Assembly (NCBI GenBank): GCA_026120035.1
Contig: JALRME010000006.1
Span: 806,001-870,000, forward strand
DNA from: Coleophoma eucalyptorum
Lineage: Eukaryota; Ascomycota; Leotiomycetes; Helotiales; Dermateaceae
Reading direction: 5' to 3'
DNA: 64,000 nt
A model generated the notes under the pieces. The model was given only the letters and a program-made list of their open reading frames with translations, was not told the origin of the DNA and searched no databases. This document shows positions 13,253-25,299 of this stretch, in pieces. Position 1 is the first letter of the stretch. Each line of letters begins with the position of its first letter. The translations under genes and the position numbers were made by a program.

Positions 13253-14671
13253 AGTTCTTGACTTGGTGAGGTTGGTGTGGTGTGGTGTGTGTTGTGGGTG
13301 TGACAAGTTTGTATATAACTCCTAGGAATATTTCCTTATTCTTCTTGCGTGGAAGAACTTATCGACAGTTGAACAGGTCTATATCTTCCAGATATTTGCT
13401 TGTGGCCTTCTTCTCTCTACAGTCTTTTCTCTTGAGGTAGGCCTGCCAATGAAGTTCCAATCAAGTATCGCTCGATAACTGTGTAGGAATTTCTGGTCCC
13501 ACAACGGAAGTGACAGACAGACTGAGGATAACTCTTTATCTCAATCAAAAACAGCTTGCAAATTCCATCTAGCTCAGATCTACCCCAAAAACAAATAGCA
13601 TCGAAAGCCTTTTTTTCCTTTTGTTTTTGACACAAAAATAGCAAAACCGCAAAATTCGTAGATTGAAGACCCAAATGAGAGTTTAAGGAAAAAGATGAAG
13701 AGGTATCAAACAAAACCCGGGAGACAATATGTCCTTTTATAACATTCGCTGAGTGCGAGAAATTGAAAAGCAGGGAGTGAGTGAGTCAAATCGACAAAAA
13801 AGATGAGCCATATCAAATATCTCCCACTTTTCGTAGAAAAGTTGATCCGGGCCCGAATTGGACATGAGGTTTGCTCGCTCTACAATATAACCCCCAGATA
13901 AGAGTTCTCTGATTTCTTTCTCCACCAGTTTTTAGTTCGACTGATCCATATCCATTATTAAACCAGGGTTCAACCACTCAATTATGGGTGGCTATCTGTT
14001 CAATACATCATTGAGCATGCCCTGAAATCCCATGAGGTATTGTAGCTCGCTTGAGCCTAGACGATAAGAGCTGGATCTCGTGATCCATCATCACTCCAGG
14101 GCTAACGATTTACCATCGATGTCAATAAGACAGCGAATCACAAGAATAGCTCACGTCACGGAAGTCTAAAAAGTCGGTTTATCATTTATTGCTCTATGGC
14201 ACTTGCTTTTTTTTTTGTCTCCGTCGCCAATCCGCTCAGGATCAGCATCCGGCTTGATCAAGAACACTGCTTTCTTTCTGCAGAGAAAAGAACAGAAAAA
14301 GGACGCGATTCCCAAAGCAAACCTCCTATAGCAGCTTGTTCCACTGTCAAAGCCCAGCAAAAGGTAATAGCTAAAACCATCGAGGATCCGTCCATTGTAG
14401 TCCAGATCTAACACAGATCCCGCGCTGCCCGTATTGTACAAGGCAGAAGCAGGCAAAAAATCAGATGTAAGACTTCTTCCCAAACTCCGGGTCCATGTTG
14501 ATTGCGCAAGTGCAACCCATAGAATTTATGCAATTGTCCGCCCAAGTGTGAAATCAAAGAAAGAACCAGACTCCTCTTCGGCTCTCGCATCCTAGTCAAC
14601 ATCCCCGGTGGTATCTGTCGTGAAATACAATCGTAAAGCAAAATCGTCGCGCTCGTCAACTATGTTTCTGT
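13253..14671. other. Intergenic region between two minus-strand genes
   Basis: About 1.4 kb holding the 5' region of the acyltransferase gene and the 3' untranslated region of cla4. Open frames are short and lack recognisable domains. A T10 run is near 14200. No RNA gene was recognised. Confidence 0.6.
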
Positions 14672-17538
14672 TTACTTGGCATGTTTGCGGAAGGCCAGAA
14701 GATCAGCCAAGCTTGAAGTGGTGCAACCATGCTTGAGGAAGTCATGTTGCAAAAGCTCATTTGCAGATGCTCTACTTCGGATGTCAACGCAGAGACAGAC
14801 CGACAAGAAAGCCTTCAACTCTTTGCTGAGTTTCTCTGGCTTCTTAAGACGAGGGGTACCGTTGGTGGCAATAAGATAAAGGGCCTTCAGAGGCTCTTCG
14901 TTGAGGTAAGGTGGTTCGGACTCAATCATCTCGATAGCCATGATACCCAAGGACCAGATGTCAACCTTTGGACCGTATTCCTTCTGCTTGACAACTTCAG
15001 GAGCCATCCAGTAAGGAGTACCGACCATAGTTGCACGCTTAGATTTTGACTCGGTAAGCTTAGCGCAGAAACCAAAATCGGCTGTTATAGGTTAGCGATT
15101 GATCTGGAGTTAGATACATTGCACCTACTGATCTTAACATTTCCACGAGCATCAAGTAGAACGTTGTCACTCTTGATGTCACGATGGATAATGCTTTGTT
15201 GATGGAGATGCTCAAGACCTCGGCATGTCTAGAAGAATTAGTAAAGGGGTATTCAAAGGGTTTAATGTCACAAACCTCGAGACAGATGGTGGATATTTGA
15301 TCTTCAGTAATGGTTGGGTTGTTGTCGATAACATCAGTCAGTGCACCGCCCTCCATATACTCCATAACAACCCAGAGTTCGCTGTTGTTATTTCGCAAGA
15401 ATGCGTCTAAGAAGTTGACGATGTTTGTGTGTGTGCTATCCTTCATGACCATAATTTCATTAACAATTAATTCTTTTCTTGGTTGGTGAGCCAAATCCAT
15501 CTGCTTGATGGCAACTTGGGCTTTGCTTCCTTGTTGGCGGATAACCTCTCTAGCAATTGGTGATAGTGGGTTCTCCTTGATCTTGGCAACATAAACTGAT
15601 CCAGAAGCACCTTGACCAATCTTCTTTTGCTTCGAGTAAGACATGTTTGGATCGTCCTTGGAAACAGCCTCTTTGAGCTTTTGCATGACTTCACTCTCGG
15701 ACATTGTAGACATGCGGACATCTTTTTGTCGTTCGGCCGCAGGCGGCTTTGCCGTTAAAGCAGCCTCTGCAGCCTTAACAGCATCACTCTGGGCACCTCC
15801 ATTCTGAGGTGATCCAGTGGGTTGCTTAGCTGCAACATTGAGTGGCTTGACGGGTTGCACTGGTCCTGGTAGTCGGGATGGTGATTGGCTGCCTTGTTGT
15901 GGTCGTGGAGGTGCAGCACCATTTTGGTAACGAGGATCTTGACGTTGAGCATCGCCATTCTGAGCACGAGGCACAGAAGAGGAGCTGTTTTGAGAAGCCA
16001 TGGGTGGACGTTGACCATTGCTTGGGGTAGGTGCGGATGGAGCTTGACGCTGGACTCGCAGTGGGGCAGCCTGCTGAGGTGGGCGGGGTGCTGGCGGAGC
16101 AGCTCTGGTTGGATTGTAACGATCAGCAGGTGCTCCACCAAAACCACCAACTTCTTGCTTGGCAATGGGAGTCCGCGTTTGGGGAATTGAAGCGTTATAT
16201 TCCTCCATGTCACGGCGGTTCTGCTCCTCGATCTCTCGCTCACGGTCTCGCTGGCGTTGTTGCTCTTCACGCTGTTGTGGAGTAACGTAATTCTGAGCCA
16301 TTTGCTGCATTTGAGACCGCTGTTGATCCGTTTCGGGTGGTGATGGACGACGCAGCTTCTCCAAGCCATTATTGGGAGGTCCCGAGTTGACTGGAGTACC
16401 AGGTCCGTAGCCATTGGTGCGAGGGGCATTTTGGGCGGGAGCTCGTGGAGGAGCAATGTTTGAGCCAGCACCAGCATATCCAAGTTGCTTCATCTTATCA
16501 CCTTGGACGGCAGGTGGAGTTGGGGTCAAGCTTTGGTATTCATTGGGATTATTGGCTCGCTTGGTGATATCTGAGTAGAACTCGAGAACCTCGAAGACGG
16601 CTTGTGGATTACGCTCATAATCTTCCTTGGTGATGGCGGAAGAGTTGAGCAACTTGGACCACTCGTCGGGCAATCCTACGAAGTTTCCGGTGTTGGGATC
16701 AAATCCGACGTGGACGGAGTGACTGAAGTTGGTTGGATTACTCACTCCGCCCATGCCCGGGCAGCGAGCATAAATGAAGTCGATCCATTGATAAAGGTCG
16801 TCATCCGACTTTACTCTGATCTGAAGGGTTCTGGTGCTGCCCTCATCGTCTCCAGGGTTTGTGGATGGACCATTAAGAGAACGCTTGATTTCGAAGATGG
16901 TTCCGGCTGCTTCGACACGGGATACTCCAATGACATCCTTGAGGATGATTTGGTATGTGATCTTACCACCCTCCGTCTTGTGGAAGTCGAGAGCTTCTTT
17001 TCGGAGAATGAGCCACTTCTGCTTCCACGGATTCAGGAACGTCTTGCCCTCCTTCACCTGAGCCCAACCCTCCTTGATGACAGCCACCCCACCTTGTCCA
17101 TCAATGTTCGATTGTGAGCGGGCAAGAGGTAAGGAGACGGTTGAGCCAGTGTAGGTTGAGGTAGCGGTTCGAGTGATGGGGGAATTGATGCTCATTTGAG
17201 ACATGTTCCCAGGTAGGTTGGCAGTTGATGGAGTGAGGTTGAGGCGTGGACGATCTGTTGGTGGTCTGGGTGCTGGGCCAGGGTTCATGAACTGACCCGG
17301 AGTGTAGATGCTGCAAGATACAATCAATCCGTCAGCAGGAATTAGAAAGGTAGACAGCACGATGTGAATGAGTAGTTGTCAAAGCTAGCTAGCGCTTAGA
17401 TCGTTTATGGGGATTGAGGTCGGCTGCATGTTCAACCAATCCCCTTGTGTAGTGGAGCCTTCCGTGTTTACAAACCGTAACAAGTCGCGATCTGTGCAGA
17501 AAGAGCGAAACCCTCACATACCTGTTTTGCGATGCCAT
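14672..17538 (-). CDS. cla4: p21-activated (PAK/STE20-type) kinase Cla4
   Basis: Cdc42/Rac effector serine/threonine kinase acting in polarity, septum formation and hyphal growth at the plasma membrane. Exons 17538-17522, 17310-15276, 15228-15129 and 15081-14672 sum to 2562 nt, 853 residues. The 17-nt first exon encodes MASQN and joins across a 211-bp intron to [18 protein letters not shown]. Domains in order: PH domain about 84-200 ([20 protein letters not shown]); CRIB/PBD about 210-265 ([20 protein letters not shown]); Pro/Gln/Arg-rich linker; kinase about 565-833. Kinase motifs seen: [38 protein letters not shown], activation loop [14 protein letters not shown]. Two 47-bp introns interrupt the kinase around the catalytic loop and DFG. 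The PH domain separates it from Ste20. All catalytic residues are present. The 5' side faces a 3.8-kb gene-free spacer, which may hold long-range regulation. Confidence 0.96.
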
Positions 17539-19216
17539 ATTGGCCAAGGGAAGCTGGGTACGTAACTAGGGACCAAATTCAGCGGTGCCCTTTCAGACAC
17601 ACCAGGTCGCTATTTGCTGGCTGCGGGGTATCGTCAAAAAGGAAAATCGCTGAGTAGTACGCTGCAACGGCGTGAATCGCAATCAGTAAAGTTCCACGAG
17701 TGGCCCTAAGGTCGGGTGAAGCTGACGTACGAGAAAATCAAATTGAATGCCTTTGCCCAAGGTAAGGTTTCTGGAGCGGTGGGGACGTCTCGATGGATGT
17801 ATGGTTGCGTGCGGTGGTTGCAGAGAGAGAGCTCCGCCAGGCTGGATGCTGTGCTTGTGCCTCGACGGAAATCCTTAAGCCGGGCGCGTTATCGCGCGCA
17901 GCAGGTTGCAGGATGCGTCGATACAAATAGGGAGCAGAGTTTCTTTTTCTCCTTTTCAGAAAATCATGAGGTCGAAAAACTGCAGTGATTGCAGAGAAGG
18001 GGGAGGGGAATGCAGAGCAGACACGATCGCGATGGGGGGAGATCACTCGACGTCGAAGGCAGGATTGGATAGGACAGGACAAGGACAGGATAGGATAGTC
18101 GGACGAAGCTGTGGGAGATTGTTGAAGGCCCGGCTACAGAACGATGCTTGGCCCGATTGGGTTTAGCGGCGATGTAGCGGCTACACAAAGTTGAAGGTCA
18201 GTCAGGGGAAGAATGAGACAAGGACAGGCCTCTAGGACATTTGACGATGCTTATGGGGAGGATAAGGGGGGGAAGGGTGGTTCCGGTAGGAGAGCAGGAG
18301 CGAGACCGTTGTATTACAGCGTAGTAGCATTATGACTATCATCGTCATCATCTTCAGCTTCATCATGATGGTCATAATTCTTCAGGCCATTATTGCAGAA
18401 TGTCTCTTCTTCACCAGAGACACATGGCCCCTATGGCTGGGAGTGGCCATAAGCTTAAGCTCCCCCCCCCCCCCTTCGGTCACAAGCAGACATACCGGTC
18501 GCAGCAGCGATGCACGGTTAGGCTGGAATGTAATGCGCATATGGAGCATGGTACTTTCCGCCACGACCATTAGGCAATCAGAGGCTCGCAGCAAAGGACG
18601 ACAGGAGCACCAGCAACCAACAACCTCAACCTCAGTGATCAGCGCCTCAAGCCATAAGGAAGAGAGTTTGACGAATAATGCACTGCAGGCCCCTAAGAAG
18701 GCGGAACGGGCAGACACAGACATCGCTGAGGAGCCTTTCGGTTTTCAGCGCCGGGCAACCTGTATCTGATGCAAACGGATCATGCTTTTGATCAGCGGTG
18801 TTTCAGGCTAGAACTTCCGAGGGCTCCTTCTTCGCACGCTCTCACCTGTGCTGACCGGTGCTGACCTACTGGTTGCTGGCCTGTGCTGGCCTGTGCTCAT
18901 ACATTGGTCGCATACTCCCTACACAACTACCTTTCTTCGCACATGAATTGGACCAGCCCGACCGGCCCAAGCCAGGTCATGTCCTGTTGTCTTCTGTCTG
19001 TCATTCGGTCTACCAGTTTGTCGGCTTGTCTGCCTGTCTGCCTACCCGTCCAATGCGTTGTTGTTGTTGCTCGTTCCAGCCTCTTCAACTTCAGCCGCTT
19101 AACATGGTGGTAGATGGTAAAGAGTACGTTGATACACAGTCGGGCATCAAAGTAGTGTAGTAATACTACTGCACCCAGTCAAGTCCTCAGCCATGACACC
19201 ATACTTTTGCCACGTA

Positions 19217-19258
19217 CATGCTACTGCTACTACCACTACTACCACCACTACTACTACC
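19217..19258. repeat. TAC/CTAC triplet microsatellite
   Basis: An imperfect array of TAC and CAC triplets (ACTGCTACTACCACTACTAC-like) within the cla4 upstream spacer. It has no open frame with support, and is probably a replication-slippage repeat. Confidence 0.8.
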
Positions 19259-19430
19259 GCACCGTCCAGTTCATCTAACTCCCTAGAAAGTAAGCACTAT
19301 GTTCCCGCCATCTACCTGGCCGCGGGAGAGGGGCTCACCCCGTGAACACCTTACTGGACGGGAAAGGCTAAGTAAGATAGGAAATTGTAAGCATCCAGTC
19401 GCGACTCCAGTAGTGTAGGGTAGCGTGAAC

Positions 19431-19458
19431 GGTACAGTACAGTGCAATACACTGTACC
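19431..19458. repeat. GGTACAGT inverted repeat
   Basis: Perfect 8-bp arms GGTACAGT (19431-19438) and ACTGTACC (19451-19458) are separated by 12 bases that begin with ACAGTG. A related array of TACAG units flanked by GGTAC and GTACC lies at 20344-20369. It could be a protein-binding dyad or a small hairpin; no factor can be named. Confidence 0.5.
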
Positions 19459-21342
19459 AAAGGAACATCTTGGTGGTGTTTTGAAATGTCCTCCCTGCCT
19501 TGCTCCTGCCATTCCAAGCCCAGCCAAGCCAAACCAACCGATGCTTATACTGACTGGATTGGACCAGCTCTCCTGCCTCCGCCAACCATTCACGCCATCC
19601 AGCTTTCGCTGGCTTTAACCCCATAACTCGTACCCGTAGCCGGTCAGCCAGCGGCCAACTGGCAGAAGGATAGAGGGACTTCGCATCTCATCTCCAATCT
19701 CAGCATCTTCTGTGCTGGACGCTGAAACGTGAAATAGCGACAATCCCCCAGCTCTCAACGAAGACCGACGCCCGCGCTAGACACGAACCAACACCCAAGC
19801 CAACCAAACGCTGCCCACTTCTCGTCCGGATCCAGGGATTGCGCGACCCATTCGCAAATCTTTCTGATGCAGCGACAGTGTCGCAGAAACTCGAACCATG
19901 GATGGAGCTTCGTTCGCTTCAGTTCGCTTCTTCCACTGGTGCCACTCAACGCTTCCATCTACCAGGGAGGGACCATCGAGGGACCATCTTGGCACTTCCG
20001 TGTGCGGTCTGCACTGGCTGAGCTTCCGCGGGCTGCTGTGCATTTTGTTCCCGATTTCTTCTAGAATGTCTGCTGCTACCATGCCTTCCTTTAGCTACCG
20101 GCTTATACCATACCTCGTTTTCGCTCCTTCCAACCACTTTTTGCTGTTTTCCTCTTCCTCTCTCCTACTTACGAACCATGCCAAGGGCAGGCAGAGAGAT
20201 AGAGCTTTTCATGCCCTATGGGTACACTGATGCACGTACGATGCACGTTCCTAGTTAAAGTACCTCGGTGACAGACGCTTTCCCACGCATGTTTCTCTTA
20301 CTTGCATCTGCATCGCTTCCTTTCTTTTGCTACCATGTCCCAAGGTACAGTACAGCACAGTACAGTACCGAGCAATACCTAAGGTACCTTACATACTTCA
20401 TGCACTTCTTCTCACATCCATCCCCACAACGACACGTTTAATTCCTTTCTTTCTTTTTTCGTGCCCCCGGTCTTGTCAAGTTTTGCCCGAGCGAGTGAGA
20501 GGGTCCGATCATTGCCGACAGCGTTACAATCTACAGTGCATTCCTTTCAACATTCACAAGAAAAAGTATAAAGCGCACTGACACGACAAGAACCTTAATC
20601 TTCCATCGCTGGGCATTTCTAAGCATCCTCTTTTCTTATCTTGAGTCCAGGGAGAGGGGGGCTTATTGTAACAACCAGAAGAAGAAAAAATAAAATGCAC
20701 CTTACATGTCAATGTCCGGTGCTCCGTACATATACTTTACTAGGGGGACTTTTTTCCCTACCACATCTACTTTCGTGCTTAAACCATGCGATTTTCCAAA
20801 TCTTGGATTCATTTCCGCTTCATTTTTGGATGCAGCATGTACATTCGCACAGCACATAGTGGGTCCAGCTGGACGCCACAGCCGCGTGCATGCTCCATAA
20901 TATATATTGCCAGCTACGAATGCTGTGTTAGAGTAAGTAGTGAGTAACAGTAGGTAGGTAGTGATGGCCGAGAGAAATGAACATGCACCTGTAATCAAAA
21001 CAACATGGCCCATGCCATCGAGGTCAGAAACAAAGGGCAGGTGTCTACTTTGGATGACATGGATGGATAGGTAGTTTATGGCACCACACGCTGTACAACC
21101 ACGACCGTGCTTTGCAAGAACTATAATGTCCTTCTGCTATACATGACACTTGCATGACTGGCCATCTTTGCATACTTGTGAGATATTGTTTGTATAAAAA
21201 AAAGGATCTAGCTGTTTGTTCCATTTATAATCCTACTAGGTTAGGTAGGTTAAGAAATAGCTAGCAACGAAGGACAATCCCATTTCATTTTCTTTGTGCT
21301 CCTCACTTGAATATCCACAGCAAAATCAATCCTCTATTCTTT

Positions 21343-23569
21343 TTAGCGAACAGGAATCTCAGCCTCCTGGCCCTCAAAGGCAGGTAGTTCGGCAGCGATA
21401 TCTGCCCAGACTTTGGTACCCTCAACCAACTCCTTGATGGCCTTGATGATGGTTTCCTCGTCGGCACGAACTTGTTTCGTGGAGTCACGGTCACGAAGCG
21501 TGTAGGAGTTGTCCTTGACAGTCTGGAAGTCGATGGTGATACCAAGAGGGGTGCCGAGCTCATCATTTCTGCTGTAGCGCTTGCCGATCGATGCCGAGGA
21601 GTCGTCAATGCGACTCGACACACCTGCAGTGCGGAGCTTGTATGACATCTTCTTAAGCAGAGGCTTGAAGCTCTCGTGGGTTGAGAGTGGGACAAGGAGG
21701 ACCTTGGTGGGTGCTACAATTGGTGGGAAGGAAAGTACCTAGAGGATGTTAGCAGTGTCGCTTGGGAAAAAAAGAGTTGATAAATACTTACACCACGAGC
21801 TTCATCACCACCCTCGTTACCACGAGTCCAGTAGTTGTGCTCAATCAAAGAATAAAGGATTCGACCAATACCAAATGATGGTTCAATGACATTAGGCGTG
21901 TATTCCCTGGTATTCTCGGTGCGCGTTCGTTGTTCAATGACAATGAGGTCTTTGCTAACCTCAACTTTGCCGCTACCAACACCTTCAACATCAACAGTGA
22001 TCTTGCCATCCTTGGTGAGATCTGCTGCTAGGGACTCCCGTGCTTCTTGTGAAAGAGCCTCAATAGCTGCCTCGACGGTCTTGCCATCCTTCTTGAAGAA
22101 GGGACCGAACTTCTTCTTATCAAGTTCAACCACCCATTCAGTCACAGAAATAGGCTTGTCCAGTCGTTCCCGGACCACAAGAGGAGCACCGGTCTTCTTT
22201 GCGTGAACAGTAAGATCGTATGCACTTCTATCGGCACAGCCGACACACTCAACCCAGCCGTAGCTGGTGAGTAACTCGGCATCCCAACAATCAGCAGCAT
22301 AATGAGCCATTTCATTTGCCATATGCTGTCTGAATCTAAGCTTCGATTGATCGACACCAATCTTCTTGAGGAAGAGTTGAATTCTTGCCAGGAAGTAGCC
22401 CAGTGTCTCGTTATCAACAAGACCATCAGCGACAGCCTTGCCGATAGCCATCTTCTCAACATCCGTCTTACCAGCCAATTGGGTGTGGCGATTCAACAGG
22501 ACAAGTTCGACATCCTTAACCTCTTCGAATCTTGTATGCTTCTTGCCGCCAACGGGGTCAACATAATGCTCAATCTCAGCCATCAAGAACTCTCGAACAC
22601 GGAGGAGACCAGCACGTGGGGAAATCTCATTTCTGAAAGATTTGCCGATGGAAGCAGATGCGAAGGGCATTTGTTGTTGGTTGAACTCGAGGAGCTTTGC
22701 AAAGTTCAAGAATTGACCTTGGGCAGTTTCTGGTCTCAGGTAACCAGGCGCATTGCTGCTTGGGCCAATGGAAGTTTGGAACATGAGGTTGAAGGCAACT
22801 GGAGGTGATGGCTCAACACCAGTATTTGGGTTCTTGAGCTCATATTTCTTGATCAGTTCACCAAGTTCCTCACCGTTGTAGTTATCAATCTGAAGATATT
22901 AGTAAGAGATCTCACGGACAAGTAGCAAGACCCTACCTTTGCCAAACACTCTTCGTATTCCTTCACAACAGCATCGTCCAACTTGACAGCCTCAGTACCC
23001 TTGACCTTTCTCTTCTTTTTCTTTGGGTCCTCCTCCTTCTCCTCAATTTTAAGACCTCTAGCCTCCTTGTTACCCTTCAATCTAGCCTCAAGAACCTCCT
23101 CCACAAAGTGATCGGCTCTGATAATCTCACCATTCTTGGGATCCTTGCACATCCAGTCGGCAAACTTATCAACGTGACCACTAGTCTTCAGAATCTCATG
23201 TGGAGTCAGAGCAGTGCAGTCCACCTCCAACATGTCCTCCTCCAGCACGAAATGTTTGCGCCACAAATCCACCACGTTGGACATAAGCGAGCAGCCTGGA
23301 GGACCATAGTCATAGAGACCAGCAGTACCGCCATAGATTTCGAAAGAGGGAGTGTAGAACATGCGCCGTCGCAGCATGGAATCAAGGACCGGGCGGTCGA
23401 GGGGTTGGCCCTTCAAGGTGGTGGTGGACATCGTGGCGGGCGGGGAGTTGGAACTTCTCTGCACTTGGTATTTGCTGTTTTGTATTGTAGCTGTAAAGCT
23501 GCGAGAATGTGGGATGTACCAAGATGTGCGAAGTCTAGCAGATCGTGCGAAGCTGTAGAGGGAGCGCAT
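21343..23569 (-). CDS. grs1: Glycyl-tRNA synthetase, dual cytosolic/mitochondrial
   Basis: Class II aminoacyl-tRNA synthetase charging tRNA-Gly. Exons 23569-22937, 22889-21792 and 21738-21343 sum to 2127 nt, 708 residues from the first ATG. Class II landmarks: motif 1/2 region FNLMFQTSIGPS, YLRPETAQGQFLNF, FASASIGKSFRNEISPR; motif 3 region VIEPSFGIGRILYSLIEHNY. The C-terminal anticodon-binding domain (VAPTKVLLVPLSTHE to EGQEAEIPVR) follows the second intron. The first ATG gives an Arg/Ser-rich leader (MRSLYSFARSARLRTSWYIP) expected to target mitochondria. A second in-frame ATG at residue 47 (23431, MSTTTLKGQPLDRPVLDS) starts the usual cytosolic sequence. A single gene serving both compartments is known for yeast GRS1 and human GARS1. 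A lysine-rich insertion (KKKKRKVKG) lies near residue 195. Divergent from rpf1. Confidence 0.96.
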
Positions 23570-23821
23570 TCACTTGATATTGCATCCAATTGTGGTCTGA
23601 GTCACACCAATGGATTCGATACCAGGCGTAAGAAATGAAGGACTGTGTTTTGTGGTGTGCTCTGTCCGTTTCGCTTTGAATGTGAATCATCGGCCACCAA
23701 TTTTCGCAGCCTCGCAGCCGAACAGTTTTTCCGGTCCGACAAAATTATTTTGAAGATAGAAGATTCAAAAAGTCCCAGATCTCGACGACCCAGAATATTT
23801 ACCCCGCAAACAAAACACGCA
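23570..23821. promoter_or_regulatory. Shared divergent promoter region (grs1 / rpf1)
   Basis: 252 bp between the start codons of glycyl-tRNA synthetase and RPF1, both needed for protein synthesis capacity, so coordinated control is plausible. No specific site is assigned. The rpf1 frame is open back to 23645, but the ATG at 23822 matches the family start. Confidence 0.5.
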
Positions 23822-25075
23822 ATGGGTTCAAAATCAGTCAAACCGTCACCCAAGGCATCATTGCCCTTCAAGACTGGCAATAAGTTCAAGAGACAAGATT
23901 TGCACGTCAAGCAAAAGAAAGCACGCGACAGCATCAAAAGAGATGAGCGCTTCAGAAGGAAACGAGAAGAAGACAAGAACCCTGAGCTGAAGCAAGCACG
24001 ACTAGCCAGGAATATACCACATACGATTGATCGCAAACGTGTTTGGGACGATGTCGAAGGCGACGGGCTGAATGTTAGTGTCGATGTGGAACAACTAAAG
24101 AGACGGCGCATAGAGGAAGCTGAAGCAGCAGAAAACGAGCCTTTGGAGGAGGAAGAGAGTGATGAGGAAGATGACGATGCAGACAGTATGCTTGACTCAG
24201 ATTCTGGATCAGATTCAGACGGAGAAGACGAGAAGTCCTCCAAAAGGAGACAGAGAGCACCCTCAAATGCGCCATCTAATGCACCTTCAACAACAAGTAC
24301 AAATCTCGACCTCACCCCCGACTCTCTCGCCCTCAAATTCCCAACCCTCTTCTCCGACGAACCACCACCAGCCCCGAAAATCCTTCTAACAACTTCCTTA
24401 AACTCAACCCTACACAACGAAGCAAATCTCCTCTGCACCCTCTTCCCGAATAGCGTCTACATCCCCCGCTCCGCCCATCGATACGGCCACAAATTCTCCC
24501 TCCGAGAAATCTCCAAGTTCGCGACAAACCGCAACTATACATCGGTGGTGCTGCTGAAGGAAGACCAAAAGAAGCCCACAGGGCTCACAATCGTTCATCT
24601 ACCCAGTGGACCAACCTGCCATTTCAGCATCGCAAACTGGGTCGACGGCAAGAAGCTTCCAGGGCATGGAAACCCCACGAACCACTATCCAGAACTGATT
24701 CTGAATAATTTCCGCACGCCTCTGGGTCTTTTGACTGCGCGGTTGTTCCTGACACTGTTCCCGCCACAACCTGAATTGCAGGGCCGACAGGTTGTAACGC
24801 TACATAACCAGCGTGATTATATCTTCTTGCGCAGGCACAGATACGTCTTCCGTGAGAAGCGGGAGACGGAGAAGAGTGTGGTAGGACCTGATGGGAAGAT
24901 TGTGGAGGGTGTGGAAGGGATCAGGGCAGGATTGCAGGAGTTAGGTCCCAGATTCACGCTCAAGCTGAGGAGAGTGGATAAAGGTGTTGGTCGAGCAGGT
25001 TCTGAAGGTGATGATGCCGTGCAATGGCAGTGGAAGGCACATATGGAGAAGCAGCGCACCAGGTTTAATCTTTAG
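23822..25075 (+). CDS. rpf1: Ribosome production factor 1 (Brix domain), RPF1
   Basis: Nucleolar factor for 60S subunit and 27S pre-rRNA maturation. Single exon, 417 residues. It begins MGSKSVKPSPKASLPFKTGN with the conserved Lys/Arg-rich N-terminus (KKARDSIKRDERFRRKREED), then NIPHTIDRKRVWDD, shared by RPF1 proteins. An acidic stretch (EEEESDEEDDDADSMLDSDS) precedes the Brix domain, about residues 190-400: PKILLTTSLNSTLHNEANLL, PRSAHRYGHKFSLREISKFA, GPTCHFSIANW and NNFRTPLGLLTARLFLTLFP. The C-terminus WKAHMEKQRTRFNL is typical. The start at 23822 is chosen because upstream codons lack family similarity. Convergent with the next gene (225 bp between stops). Confidence 0.95.
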   Translation: MGSKSVKPSPKASLPFKTGNKFKRQDLHVKQKKARDSIKRDERFRRKREEDKNPELKQARLARNIPHTIDRKRVWDDVEGDGLNVSVDVEQLKRRRIEEAEAAENEPLEEEESDEEDDDADSMLDSDSGSDSDGEDEKSSKRRQRAPSNAPSNAPSTTSTNLDLTPDSLALKFPTLFSDEPPPAPKILLTTSLNSTLHNEANLLCTLFPNSVYIPRSAHRYGHKFSLREISKFATNRNYTSVVLLKEDQKKPTGLTIVHLPSGPTCHFSIANWVDGKKLPGHGNPTNHYPELILNNFRTPLGLLTARLFLTLFPPQPELQGRQVVTLHNQRDYIFLRRHRYVFREKRETEKSVVGPDGKIVEGVEGIRAGLQELGPRFTLKLRRVDKGVGRAGSEGDDAVQWQWKAHMEKQRTRFNL

Positions 25076-25299
25076 AGTTTTCGCTCAATACTATTGCTTA
25101 CTCTCTACCTATGAGTATTTCGACGAAGCTTTCTATGCTGTATATGCCCCGTATGGCTCTAGCTGGTGTATCGTACACAATCTATAACATGGTATCCTCT
25201 TTTCTAACCCAAGAAGAATAAAAGCCACCGAAGAAAACGCCTCGCTAAAACGCAGACAAAAAAAAAGAGATATCTTACAAGACCGAAGACCAAATCTTC

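Larger units (their letters stand above)
17539..21342. other. 3.8-kb intergenic region upstream of cla4 and downstream of glycyl-tRNA synthetase
   Basis: No gene supported. The region is rich in simple sequence: a C11 run near 18467, TAC/CTAC triplet repeats at 19217-19258, TACAG repeats and GGTACAGT inverted repeats (19431-19458, 20344-20369), an AAGGTACCTT palindrome near 20381, and ATC/CAT-rich sequence near 18335. It contains the cla4 promoter and the 3' untranslated region of grs1. Open frames of up to 145 codons have no domain. Confidence 0.55.

Noticed and set aside
17716..18769. Series of 60-145 codon frames upstream of cla4
   Set aside because: Overlapping, on both strands, with simple-sequence content and no domains; treated as non-coding spacer.
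23602..24438. 278-codon Ser-rich open frame opposite rpf1
   Set aside because: Antisense shadow of the acidic part of RPF1; no independent support.
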